Shown: positions 1 through 10,488 of the stretch, piece after piece | How the letters are laid out: each line of letters opens with the position of its first letter | Position numbering within the stretch: position 1 is the first letter of the stretch | Source of the DNA: Tetraselmis striata | Taxonomy: Eukaryota > Chlorophyta > Chlorodendrophyceae > Chlorodendrales > Chlorodendraceae | Direction of reading: 5' to 3' | DNA length: 64,000 nucleotides | Assembly: GCA_006384855.1 (NCBI GenBank) | Contig: VCJN01002642.1 | Coordinates: 1 to 64,000, forward strand | The notes under the pieces: model-generated | Told to the model about the DNA's origin: nothing | The model's database searches: none | What the model saw: the letters and a program-made list of their open reading frames with translations, nothing else | Program-made: the position numbers and the translations under genes

Positions 1-107
1 AGCAACGGGATGGCAGAGGAATCTGCGCCGTCTGATGAGGCAGCGAGCGCGCTCTCGAGCGGCCACCAAGCTCATGACCCCGAGGAAATCTCTTGCGAGC
101 AAGGCCT
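1..107 (-). mobile_element. Inverted fragment of the non-LTR element found at 15-19.4 kb
   Basis: The first ~107 bases match the reverse complement of about 19312-19418, the 3' end of the decayed reverse-transcriptase element, with only a handful of differences. The match stops abruptly near position 107. It covers the last coding part of that element (an Arg- and Ala-rich C-terminal segment). It shows that the element family is dispersed and present in both orientations. Whether more of the copy lies before base 1 cannot be seen. Confidence 0.8.
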
Positions 108-159
108 CTGGCGTTGGTACTGGTACTCGCTACTCGCTGCTGGTAATGGAAAAAAAACT

Positions 160-225
160 CTGGTACTTCAAAGCGCTGGCAATGCAAACGCTCGCCGCTG
201 GTACTTCAGAGCGCTGGCAATGCAA
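160..225. repeat. Short tandem duplication, two ~28-bp units 38 bp apart
   Basis: The stretch beginning CTGGTACTTCA occurs at about 160-187 and again at 198-225, with one substitution between copies. The surrounding 108-750 holds no supported gene. Confidence 0.6.
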
Positions 226-328
226 TTCATGGAACTGTAGGCCAGTGATACAGATACCCGTTCTTTTAAAAATTTTCTGGAAAATCGACGCATCGCTGAT
301 TCAACTGTCAAGTTTATACTTCATATGT

Positions 329-392
329 TTCTCCGCGGGATCGAACCCGGATCCAATGCGTGCGTAGACGCACCATCTGTAAGAGATCCCAC
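329..392 (-). other. Degenerate tRNA-like sequence (minus strand)
   Basis: On the minus strand a B-box-like GGTTCGATCC lies at 338-347, and an A-box-like stretch ending in CAGATGG lies at about 373-384. Between them is a perfect short hairpin (GTGCG/CGCAC). The D-arm 3' half and a proper 7-nt anticodon loop are missing, so this is not a functional tRNA. It could be a tRNA pseudogene or the head of a SINE different from the one at 6223. Confidence 0.4.
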
Positions 393-745
393 GCACCGCG
401 CAAAACGCACCAGGCCCTGGGTACCCACATGGGGATTTGTGTGGCAGATCTCCTTACGACAGTGTTGCTGCTGCTGATCTGTTACGAAATCATAGACGAT
501 CTGTTACGAAATGCTTGTACGGTGGACTTGTTTCCCGGTACCGAATAATAATTCTTGTTTCCCGGTTAATTTAATCGCTATAATCCCGGTCGCTACCGGA
601 TGATAAACGGCTCGCTGTAGTAGTCGCTACTGCCGCGTGGGGCACCGAATTGAACAAGTTCGGCCGTTAAAATCCCGTTCATTACTTGTGACGCCTGTAG
701 TATTAGTACTGGTGCCGGTACGACCCGTACAGTTACAGGCAGACT

Positions 746-750
746 GGTAC
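746..750. repeat. Target-site duplication GGTAC, left copy
   Basis: GGTAC directly precedes the 5' LTR (746-750) and directly follows the 3' LTR (4781-4785). A 5-bp duplication is typical of LTR-retrotransposon integration. Confidence 0.9.
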
Positions 751-964
751 TGTGAGGAGATCATGTTAGGGTCACAACCCTAGATCTCGACCTCACTGAA
801 TGCCCTCCTACGTAATCTCATTAGCACTGCTGACTAGATTACCACACGCTTGACAGCGCCGGCGTGGCATCCCGCCGACTGCTGAATATATACAGCAGCG
901 CAGACCACCTTGTAAATAATTCACTTTCACCACCACCAACTCTGGAGCCGACCATCTCGCCACA
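751..964 (+). repeat. 5' LTR (214 bp)
   Basis: Begins TGTGAGGAG and ends CTCGCCACA. It contains a TATA-like AATATATACA near 885, a plausible promoter for the element's transcript. Confidence 0.9.
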
Positions 965-966
965 TT

Positions 967-979
967 TGGTGCTTCTACC
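967..979 (+). promoter_or_regulatory. Candidate primer-binding site
   Basis: TGGTGCTTCTACC starts two bases inside the 5' LTR end and begins with TGG, the complement of a tRNA CCA end. The priming tRNA is not identified. Confidence 0.5.
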
Positions 980-1716
980 TACGTCGATCACGGAACTCTT
1001 TCGCTACCCAGCAATCTCACCGACGACCACACCACCTGCTCGTGACTACGAGGACGGTATCTTTTGCCCGTATCACTTGCTTTTACTGTGTCGTCGACCA
1101 AACTCGTCAATTACCGCTGCCGACGAGCGGAAGTGCTGCCCGATCTGCTGCGCGATCCTCTTTTCTCAAAACACCAACTCGTCACACAATACCATACCAT
1201 ACCACCAAAACTCATACCTCCACTCGTGTAGGCTTGTCTGAGACTTGCCCACTCGTACTCGTAAACCTCACCACTGCGCTCGCGAGTTGATACACTCGCT
1301 TGTTGAGCTTTTCAGTGCAGTCGTCACTCGCACGTGTCGACTCGTCACTGACGAGTCGAGTCGTCACTTTTGAGAAAAACTTGGTCCACAGGTCGACAAG
1401 TTGTCGGACCAACGAGCCACCACCAAACCAGTTAACAGCTTTCCCGTAGCAGAGTTGCACCAGTACTCACAATACTGCGTGTCGCTACGTGGACCGTTTC
1501 ACAGTCGGCTTTTTGATTACACGCACCAGCAGTCGCTGATAACGACTCGCTAACACGGTGCTTTGTAAGAAAAGGCTCTCAAGCCTCTTGTTCTCAACAA
1601 CGTTTGCCGACTCGCACTTGCACATTACACTGTGATTTTTTACAATCGACATCACACTGTGCGTTGTCACAGACATTTCACACACGACTTTTTGTTTCCG
1701 ACCTAAACTCATCACA

Positions 1717-3393
1717 ATGAGCTGGTCGACCCCGCAAAATTTTACGACCTGGAGACAAGTTGTCGACAGGTATCACAGCACTGCCCATAGGTTGGGGCAG
1801 CTTGCTATCAAAACCTGGGCTGTATACGCTCTCGAACAGTGGAATATCTCTGAAAGTCATACAAATATACACACCACACTCGAGGCTAAAAGCCAAACAC
1901 TCGGTACATTCATTTCTCTCATTGCCGAGCAACAACATCACCGTTCTGACGAGGCGGCAACCGATGCTACTGACATACTAACAAGTCCACAATATGTTAT
2001 CGATATGTTGCCAGCAATATACCTGCGCTGGTTCATCGACTCTCAAAATCAGCATCTCAATGCCGATGATAGAGCACATGCCGATGTTTTGCTTACCACA
2101 GCAATTGTTCAATACAACACGGCATGTCATATCAGCTATCAAGCTGAAGTGTTTGCTGATGGCAATGCGTCCAACAACGTTGACACCATGGGCTGCCTTC
2201 ACCCTCAGCTGCAACCTTTGAAAGTCAGAAATGATTTCTTAAGTGACAACGAAAAGTTGCACCATGACACTGGTGCTTTACTCAACCCTTCAGACTATAT
2301 GAAGTGGATTGACATGCTGAAACCAATACTTACTGATATATTGTGGACAACTAGTGCGGAGCGTTACGCACTCAACAGCATCAATAAATCCTCCACCTCT
2401 TACAAAACTTTTGCCGACCTCATGAGTGAAAGGGCAATTTGCTCTCCTAATACTCATCATACCGCTTTCTCTGAGTTTGACCAAATGGCAGCTATATCGT
2501 TTCCATACTTGATGAAAGAGACTAGCAAGTTGCCAGGCAACAACATTACTTTTACGGTGGACTGGGCAATGAATTTTCTGAAGCCCGCACAGAGCGGCAC
2601 ATACCCTACTTTCTTAAGATGGGTGCTTGCTCTCCACCAATGGAAGGGTGTCAACCCTCAGCCCATTGCCTTGCAGTCTTACATTTTAAACAAGCTGCCT
2701 AGAGCTCAGAAAATACAGTTTGAGACATACATGTCAAGTAAAATTGATGATGATACATCCATCATTACCATACCCTTACTGAGTAAGGCAATGCAGCACA
2801 TACAAACGTTACAGATGTTGCAAGACCCTAAGCAGCATCTTGTTCAATCATACATGCAGCAAGAGACTAATGCCGAGGCTCTCACGCCTATGCACTATGC
2901 TGCAACTACCAATCGACCCATAACCAACAAGAGGGGACGATACAATATCCAGTTTGATAAGACTGGCACTACTGACAGAGAACAATACCACAAAGCCCAG
3001 AAATCGAAGTTTGATTGGGTGTCACCTGATGGCACACCAATCTGTTCTTACTGTAAGGGCTTGGGCCACACATATCACAAATGTTTTGGCCTCCAAAAAG
3101 ACAGGGATAATGACACAGAGGACCACAAAAACATACACAAACATGACCGGCCAACCGGCCAATTACCAAACACAATCAAACACAACACCAACAACCAAAA
3201 GACCCATTACAACAAAACAACTGCTGCTGCTCGCAAGAGTGGTGGTATGTACAATGATGACAGTGACACAACAAACCTTAGGGCTGCTCTTAAAAATGCG
3301 CAAGAACAATTGACTGCGCTGAGCAAACACATGGCACAAAAAGGTGCCCAATCAACCGCAGAGATCAACAACAAAACAACAACTACCCACTAA
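1717..3393 (+). CDS. Retrotransposon Gag-like protein with CCHC zinc knuckle
   Basis: The 558-aa ORF is the only substantial coding region of the LTR element. A single CCHC zinc knuckle (C-x2-C-x4-H-x4-C; Cys443, Cys446, His451, Cys456) binds nucleic acid in Gag nucleocapsids. Upstream, residues ~250-380 form an alpha-helical region with a WALALHQWKG-like segment, as in the capsid part of Ty1/copia-type Gag. The C-terminal ~100 residues are rich in Asn, Thr, His and Lys. There is no in-frame stop and no fused pol. Codon use is AT-richer than in the host genes at 20-40 kb. Expected role: virus-like particle assembly and RNA packaging, with enzymes supplied in trans. I could not place it in a named lineage. 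Confidence 0.85.
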   Translation: MSWSTPQNFTTWRQVVDRYHSTAHRLGQLAIKTWAVYALEQWNISESHTNIHTTLEAKSQTLGTFISLIAEQQHHRSDEAATDATDILTSPQYVIDMLPAIYLRWFIDSQNQHLNADDRAHADVLLTTAIVQYNTACHISYQAEVFADGNASNNVDTMGCLHPQLQPLKVRNDFLSDNEKLHHDTGALLNPSDYMKWIDMLKPILTDILWTTSAERYALNSINKSSTSYKTFADLMSERAICSPNTHHTAFSEFDQMAAISFPYLMKETSKLPGNNITFTVDWAMNFLKPAQSGTYPTFLRWVLALHQWKGVNPQPIALQSYILNKLPRAQKIQFETYMSSKIDDDTSIITIPLLSKAMQHIQTLQMLQDPKQHLVQSYMQQETNAEALTPMHYAATTNRPITNKRGRYNIQFDKTGTTDREQYHKAQKSKFDWVSPDGTPICSYCKGLGHTYHKCFGLQKDRDNDTEDHKNIHKHDRPTGQLPNTIKHNTNNQKTHYNKTTAAARKSGGMYNDDSDTTNLRAALKNAQEQLTALSKHMAQKGAQSTAEINNKTTTTH

Positions 3394-4566
3394 ATAATTT
3401 CAGAACAATCACACCTGCCCACAAAACAATCAATCACCACCTCAAAGATAATCCCTACTGCTTGAAAACACTAACTCATGCTGCTCAGGTGCAAGCTGGA
3501 GCTTGGTGAGCCCCCCACCTTCATCATTTGATGTTACTACTGCTTGTACTCATCACAACACTTCACAAAACAAACAAAACAAAGAACACCTGATAAAACA
3601 AACAAACCAAACATACAAAACACACAAACAATCAAAACAAATAAACAAAACAATACACCACACAAACAATAAAAACAAACAAAACATATAATCCAACAAA
3701 ACATGTTTTGGGTTTTACAAACAAAAAAATATACTACCTGAAAACAGCAAACACATGAAACAAAACATTAATGATAACAACAATGAGAGACCGCGGTTGA
3801 CAACAACACAACAAGCCCTAAACCAACCTTCCGCAATCGAGCATATGCTCTTGCGATGTGTCACCATATGAATTCATGTGTGGTATACTCCTGCCATACT
3901 CGGTTCCGATGTGGTGGCAGCTTTAGGAATCAATGGTGTGGATTGTGCTCAGCCAGCCGTATCCCCTGGGGGACGCCCTAGGTGCGGGTCCTGGTCATGA
4001 CTGCCACTTGTCTCAATAATCGGTTCCAACCCGGAGGCAAGATCCATTTGATTCTGACAAGCACCCGTCATGCTGAACCTCATGACAACCTACCGCCGTG
4101 GTGCCCTGTCTTCGGAGGGGTACTGGTTCACACGGTAGTACGGCTTTGAGAGTGCCTCTTAACAATGCACAATGATCATTGCCCTTTACCAACATGTCCG
4201 CTCTGCTTTGCATCGGGCCAACAACAGGCTGTGGTCTTTGGGTCTTCCACGGTCGCGCCATCAACGGCGTAACACACACTGTCATCAACACAGACATTGA
4301 CCTCCAAAACACATACAAAAAACCTCAAAAACCCTTTTTGTGTCATTATTACTATCACATTCTACCTGTGACACACCAAAGTTCCCTGTCGTTGACAAAC
4401 ATTCACTTCGGAGTTTCAACTCTGAAAATCTGCCATGCTGATTTTTCAGCGTGTGACTGTCACCTGACAATGACATATGTTGCTGCTGCATTTGCTGACA
4501 CACTGCGCTGCCATACACTTTTCCACATATATCACCGCCAGTTGACACCTTTATGGCGGGGAGGAA
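3394..4566 (+). other. Non-coding 3' part of the LTR element with A/C-rich tract
   Basis: About 1.2 kb follow gag without a supported ORF. Positions ~3556-3700 are a low-complexity AAACAAACAAAAC-type tract. In autonomous elements this position would hold pol. The tract at 4558-4566 is the polypurine tract. Confidence 0.7.
4558..4566 (+). promoter_or_regulatory. Polypurine tract
   Basis: GGGGAGGAA directly upstream of the 3' LTR, the expected plus-strand primer of reverse transcription. Confidence 0.75.
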
Positions 4567-4780
4567 TGTGAGGAGATCATGTTAGGGTCACAACCCTAGA
4601 TCTCGACCTCACTGAATGCCCTCCTACGTAATCTCATTAGCACTGCTGACTAGATTACCACACGCTTGACAGCGCCGGCGTGGCATCCCGCCGACTGCTG
4701 AATATATACAGCAGCGCAGACCACCTTGTAAATAATTCACTTTCACCACCACCAACTCTGGAGCCGACCATCTCGCCACA
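4567..4780 (+). repeat. 3' LTR (214 bp)
   Basis: Appears identical to 751-964 along its full length and is followed by the GGTAC duplication at 4781-4785. Confidence 0.9.
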
Positions 4781-4785
4781 GGTAC

Positions 4786-6222
4786 GAGGATCGTAACCTG
4801 TACCAAGGTACTCGCGTGTAACAACGACATCAGCAGGCCGTGATTGCCAGTCCTGTCCCGGGACGGGAAAACATCAAAAGCGACAGGCGGCGGGCAGGAC
4901 AGCGCTAAGTACGGTGTATCGGTGTACGGTGTACATAGTACGCTAAGTATGCCGCGTCTCCGTAGCCCGTGCATGATGAGTGTGACGAGGCGGCGCGAAG
5001 CCCCGTCAAAACAGCAGAACATATGCAGCACTAGTCGCTACCTAGCTTGAGCCGCCCGCGGCCGCCCTCAGAGGGGCATACCAACTAATCCTTAGTCGCT
5101 AGCGCACGCGGGGGGGCGGGCGCCGTTGTTGTGCAGTAATATATTTCATACTCGTACCGCCTCTGGCGTAGGCGGCAGGCCCACCCCATTGACAAGACAC
5201 AAACAGTGATACACGCTGCAACGCCGCACACGCTGCAGTGGCAGCCAGCCATCAGCCCACGGTTCGTTGCATGGCCGTTGCGTGCTTCGACAGCTCGGGT
5301 TCGAGATTTTACCGAGGACGTGCACTGAGCCGCGGGTTGACGCACTCCTGCACCTATCTGGCGCAGCTGTAACGCAGTAGTATATAGTAGCAGTACTCGC
5401 TGTTACGAGAAGTTCAGCACGATCGCTCCTGCCGCCTCTGCTTAATCCCAGCCATGATCGACGACCGGAAGCGCTGCCGCGAGGGGGCTGCCGCGGAGAC
5501 AGTTCCAGCAGCAGTGGCATCTTTGCGACGTGAATTTGTTCTGTTTGGTAGCGGTACCGATCTTTCTCGCACTCGGAGCGCCGACTGCGGGGCCCTGCTG
5601 CAGTACAGCCCAGAGGGCGGCCAGTGCTCCTCTTCCCCGGAGGAGGACCCACCGATAAGGGCAGCCGGCCGGCTGTCGAGCGAACAAGTCGGAAGAAGTG
5701 ACCAGGCGCCGACGCACGATGGGCCCTACGATGCTATTGCCGAGCCGGCAGGAGAGCTGGGAGCTTATATCGCTGGCACAAAGATTCCCTCCAACGGCTG
5801 GTTTCGTCCTTGCAGGTGCCGCGCCCTTTCACTCTCGAACAAGTTAGCACATAGGAACCTGTATTTGGACAGAAATAACGCGCGCATATACGGTATCGGC
5901 CTTCAGTACTCGCGCTACTCATCCCTACTGCTTGCAGTTGGTGCCGGTGCTGCGTCACTTGTGGGTTCCGGCGGGCAGCCGTTCCCACTTGCAATGCAAA
6001 CCCCGTCCTGCCGCCGTACTATCGATTACTGCGTATCTGTAGTCAGAGCGAGCGGGCGAGAGAGAGCGAAAGAAACCTTACACGCTTTTGTGAAAGCCCT
6101 TATGTAATTAAAAAGGATAGTAACCTTACACGCTGGAGCTGTAGGTGATTGGCGGGCATCACGGCAACCTAGTTTGGCAAGCAGCTAAGCCCTTCTCTAC
6201 AGTCAGTTGCTATCAAGGAGGT
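4786..6222. other. Intergenic, no supported gene
   Basis: GC-rich DNA. The longest open frame (5454-6107, 217 aa) lacks any recognisable motif, splice support or compositional signature and is not called. TAGTCGCTA words occur near 5033 and 5093. Confidence 0.5.
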
Positions 6223-6462
6223 ACATCCCTTGTCCGCTCGGTAGAGCGGTCGTCTCGTGTGCGAGAGGTACCGGGTTCGATTCCTGGCCGATGTATTTCG
6301 GCAATATCGGCCCGGCGTGTCCCGGGTTTACTCGGTTGATGCATTAGCCCTTCGGGGTTCGAATGAGGCAATGGTCTATGGGCTATGCCAGACCTACGAC
6401 TGCAGTTGGCGCACGAGGTCAAGTGCTGGGGCGGCTTCGGCCGATGTCCCGGGGCGAACTTT
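6223..6462 (+). mobile_element. tRNA-Thr-derived SINE, copy 1
   Basis: A tRNA-like head at about 6223-6295 is followed by a ~165-bp body. The head shows an acceptor-like 5' end pairing partly with GATGT at its 3' end and a D-arm around GCTCGGTAGAGC. It also has an anticodon arm whose loop CTCGTGT gives anticodon CGT (Thr) and a T-arm with GGTTCGATTCC. The body contains two GC-rich hairpin-like stretches around CCCTTCGGGG and GGCGGCTTCGGCCG. The whole unit recurs at 44571-44813 with ~85-90 percent identity by eye. The word TACATC flanks both ends and may be a target duplication. RNA polymerase III transcription from internal A and B boxes is expected for such elements. Confidence 0.8.
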
Positions 6463-6469
6463 ACATCAC

Positions 6470-9110
6470 CGGAGCGCCTCTCCATTGGAGTGACGGTCGC
6501 TATTTCAGTGACTTTCACAGGGCGCAAGATATATACAGCGACCTTGCAGCTCGTGCCGGTATGTTATCCGGCCGTGGCATATTGCGGTTAACCTTCGCAC
6601 AATTGGCGTTTCTACTGCTGGTGACATACCGCGTACTGATACGAGTACCTCTCAGAGAACCGCCAACTCGAACGCTATGTACTGGTAGTCGCCAATGGTA
6701 GTGGTCGCTGAAACGTGCGTTTTACCGTGCTCAGGATGTGCAGGAGCTGGACAGGCTCCACCCTCGTGGTCGAGGATTTCGAGGTGTCAATCTGCAAAAA
6801 GTGAGGAGCGCTACAATCACATCTTGAAATTCCGAAGCAGGCCGAGTTCAGTTGTTCCCATGTTGAGTCGCTGCGGATAACGGGCCATCTGACATCTTTG
6901 CGCGCTGTTCGTATTTTTGTCATCCAGGTGCCAGCTCTCGCTAGTGAGGAAATATGGCAGAGGTCTGAAACGCTCCAAATCCCTGCACCACAGCGCTACC
7001 AATCGAGCTGCTCCTCAGCGTGATGGCCCCTCGCTGGAATCAGGCTCACCTTGATGGCAGCTCATATCTCGATTTATCTTTCACACCATCATTTGCTTCA
7101 TCTTATGCCACGTGTTGGTGCACATCAGCAGCACCAACATGCATCTGGCTTCAAACCTAATTGTCCTTGCATCCACTAACTCACAGAGTGGATAATTTTC
7201 AGTTTGTTGAGGACATGCTTGTTGATGCGTCAATTTTGGGGCGTGAGTAAATAGCCGTATTTTTTGTATATATCAATGTAAGGCCTGTGCGGTTCAAACA
7301 GAATTGCACCTCACCGGTGAGTGCAGACATCTCAGAAATGATACAGTGATTCCAGTGCATCAATGCACGTGCATCAAGATGCCTCCAGTATATTCATGCT
7401 TTAAATGAATGCTCTGTATGTGCTGCACATCCCCATTTAAAATTTTGCACCTTAAAATATGGGTGGGTTGTGGAGAGCAGGAGAGCGCTACTCCTTTACA
7501 CGCTGTGCCGCATTTACTGAATGCTGACAGTATGGGGCATGAATGATTCCATCGGGGTCATGCAGCAGGTCATGCTACATACCGGCCACTCTGCGCGATG
7601 CGCACATGACATACACGCCAGCATGTATACATATTATTTACACCAATATGTGTATACTATATATGTGGGTCAATTTGCCACAGGCAATACTGTGCCACCC
7701 CCTCCCCTTGTTCCCAGAAGCTCCAGCCGCCGCTCATCAACTACTATAGTAGGCGACTTTATGGTAAATCCCAAGCAATGACACACGTGTTCTACTTACC
7801 GCGAAAGCAAGCCCTACCACAAGTGCCTCTATTCATAAGTGCCCCCTCCTCTTATCCGCTTGATTACATGGGGACACGCGATCAGCGCAAAACCTTGCGG
7901 TATGATGCCGGCCTTTCCCTGAAGTCGCTAGCTGGCCCAAAACACCGAGCCACCCGTAGTACGGCATAATTTGATTACGGTACATCTGTTCGGTGCGGGA
8001 ACTGCTAGTACCACAGGTATAGCGCCGGTAATAATCCGCATTTAAAATAGGACAATGAATCCCTCTCCTGGCATTTTAAATACGAAACACGACCAGCACC
8101 CGCGGCAGACGACTCTGTCCCTGTAGTCTATTTCATATATAAATATGAGTAGCGCTACCCGTTGCAAGCTACTTACTATATCTTACATACCACCTACCAC
8201 CATATTTTCCAAATAAAATAAATAAGCGATTCTATAAACAGAAACATGAATAAAATGTGTAGAAAACCCTTCAGCTAAACTGCTAACTCGGTATATATAC
8301 GTCGCCGTATTATCGCTGTATTAAATAAGATTTTACGCACAATATGTTCATCTAAGTTACTTAGCGATATGTAGTATCAATAATGTAGCGACTATAAATA
8401 TACGGGTATGTATTATTCTAGGCGGTTGCTCCTTTGCGGCGCGCCGTGTAATAAGTGGTAACCCGTTTCGTCTCTAGATCAGGGTTGGACTTATCTTATG
8501 CCGGACTTAGGCTGCCGGCAAACGATAAGTGAATAACATAAACACTTGATATGTTACAATAGCCCTTATGTAAGTCCGGCCGCTGACCTAGCATACACTT
8601 ACAATGAACGCATAAGCAGCACAAAGTGGCAAATGTTCCGTGTTAAAATAGTTTCACACTGGTGAACCACATGGACAACCCTCGGGGATGCCGGAGCCCC
8701 CGCCGCGCACCGGTCTAATTTGTAGGATACTGCTACTAATACCACCGAGAGCGCGAGAATACGTCACAAAAATCGCCCTAGCTTGCCGCTACAACGTAGT
8801 CCCCAAGGACATCATCGGGGACTATATTGCCGAGCTGCTGGGCAGTGGGCACCTATAATTGTCCCGATGACTACTACAAGATACACGGCAAGGAGTATTC
8901 TTACAATCTTACATCAGCGAAATTACAACGGAGCGCAATAGTCTACAAAAGGTCATGCTTGTGGCGAAACGGTGTAATATCAATGGCTGCAGTGCGTGAA
9001 GCAGAGCGCATATAATTGTTGCTGATATTACTGAACATGGTTTTGAGTGGATGGTTGCGATGTGATAATTGATAACACACATGTTGGAACATTGAATCGT
9101 ACAATCCTAT
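6470..9110. other. AT-richer intergenic DNA, no supported gene
   Basis: No open frame with a domain or splice-consistent neighbour was found. A TAGCGACTA word occurs at about 8388. Composition is clearly more AT-rich than in the gene island at 20-40 kb. Confidence 0.5.
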
Positions 9111-9209
9111 GGTGTGGTCTTTGGCCCGCTTTAGCCCGGTGTACATGCTCTGCAATATCGGGTCATGATGACATGCATCCCGCAAGTCCGATCGCAGATC
9201 GGCCACCTT
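9111..9209 (+). repeat. Degenerate dispersed repeat, copy 1
   Basis: Starts GGTGTGGTCT, with shared words CTCTGCA, CAATATC, TGACAT and AAGTCCGAT in the same order as at 9542-9631. The copies are strongly diverged. No coding signal. Confidence 0.55.
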
Positions 9210-9541
9210 TTTTGAGATGGTTGATATCTCAACATGGTTTCGGAGCTAGGCGGCGAGCCTGTCTGTCAAGAGACCGTGAATCGACTCACGTGCAGCACAA
9301 ATTCCGAGATATTTCACTGGGTTTCCCTCTAACTTCCGCTATATCCGGTGTAAATCCGATTCGTAGCTTCCGGTGATGCATTCGTTCATCAATTTTCAAT
9401 ATCAAGACTCAAGTGCGGATGATTCCGGCTCCAATGGCTCCGGTCCTTGGTTACCTACCCAGACCAGGAGGGATGTTGGACTGTACCTCGTATATATATC
9501 CTAGGGGCGAGAAAAAAAAGGTATTTCGTCTCCAATGCTGT

Positions 9542-9631
9542 GGTGTGGTCCTCGGCCCAATATTCAGACCTACAAGCTCTGCATGCAATATCATTCGGAT
9601 GTTGACATCCAATAAGTCCGATCTGCACCTT
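9542..9631 (+). repeat. Degenerate dispersed repeat, copy 2
   Basis: Second copy of the repeat at 9111-9209, same orientation, about 430 bp downstream. The flanking 9640-10480 shows no supported gene. Confidence 0.55.
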
Positions 9632-10488
9632 CATTTACGAGCTTTGTATCTCAACACCAGTAATGCCGGATAGTACGGGCTTTGTACGGTTGGCTAGCAC
9701 AAGCGCATATATGGAACTTGACTGTCATCCATAGAAGTTATTCATGCTGCCACCTACACAGTAGGCGGCGGACATTAATATCCCATTGTACATGCCAATC
9801 CTAGCTTCGCATTTTTAGTCCTATCTGTGGCCTGTTCTGCAGTATTTGCAGCATAACTATTGCCATGTAATCCTTATATTATGCCATAAACACTTATGAT
9901 TATGCCATGAGTAGTATGTTATTCCTGCTGTTGTACTTATGCTCTTATGATCGATTGTGCCTAATGTGCCTTACTGCTTATTTATATATGCCTTATGTCA
10001 TGACTTAGTAGTTAAGTATTTAATAAGTTCCCCAGTGGCCCTTACGCCCAACTCTGCTCTAAACCCATACGGTCTCTGATTGGCGGTGCCGGAGTCGGCA
10101 CCACCGCGCCAGCATCATTTTTGCCGCCACGATCACAGCATCAGCTCTTGAAGTGCTGAGCACCGTCGCCGCAAGATCCCCATGGGCAGCATGGCCGCAG
10201 CGTCAACGTCAGCGTCAGAGGCGTAGTGGCCACTGACCGTCGGCGGCTTGATGGCTGAGGGGGGACCCGATTGAAGTCTGCCCGCAAGCAGCGGTTTTGC
10301 AACTGCAAGCGGAGCCTCGCCAAGCCATCGCGATGGAGTCGCTGGCGAGTCTGATCCAGCGGTCGGGCGACCGCACCCAGACCGCGAACGACGCGCTGCC
10401 GTAGCTGGGCGAGCGCACCGTCCATGGCGTCGTTGGGAACCGTAGCAGCGCTAATGCATCGCTAATGAGATAGATCCCGCTCCTGGTT

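Larger units (their letters stand above)
751..4780 (+). mobile_element. Gag-only LTR retrotransposon (TR-GAG-like)
   Basis: A complete 4030-bp element bounded by two 214-bp LTRs that look identical base for base (751-964 and 4567-4780). The LTRs start TGTG and end CACA and are flanked by a GGTAC duplication. A candidate primer-binding site starts with TGG just inside the 5' LTR (967-979), and a polypurine tract GGGGAGGAA (4558-4566) abuts the 3' LTR. The only long ORF is a gag-like protein with a zinc knuckle; no protease, integrase, reverse transcriptase or RNase H can be read in any frame. This matches the published idea of terminal-repeat retrotransposons with only a GAG domain, which need enzymes from another element. 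Identical LTRs imply recent insertion. Confidence 0.9.

Noticed and set aside
3394..4566. Possible pol region of the LTR element
   Set aside because: Read in all frames; no protease, integrase, RT or RNase H motif, and largely low-complexity A/C-rich DNA.
5454..6107. 217-aa open frame on the plus strand
   Set aside because: GC-rich DNA yields such frames by chance. No domain, no low-complexity signature typical of algal proteins, and no supporting splice context.
6213..6527. 104-aa minus-strand frame (and its relative at 44638-44901)
   Set aside because: It lies within the SINE and recurs only because the SINE recurs. It crosses the tRNA head and is not a gene.
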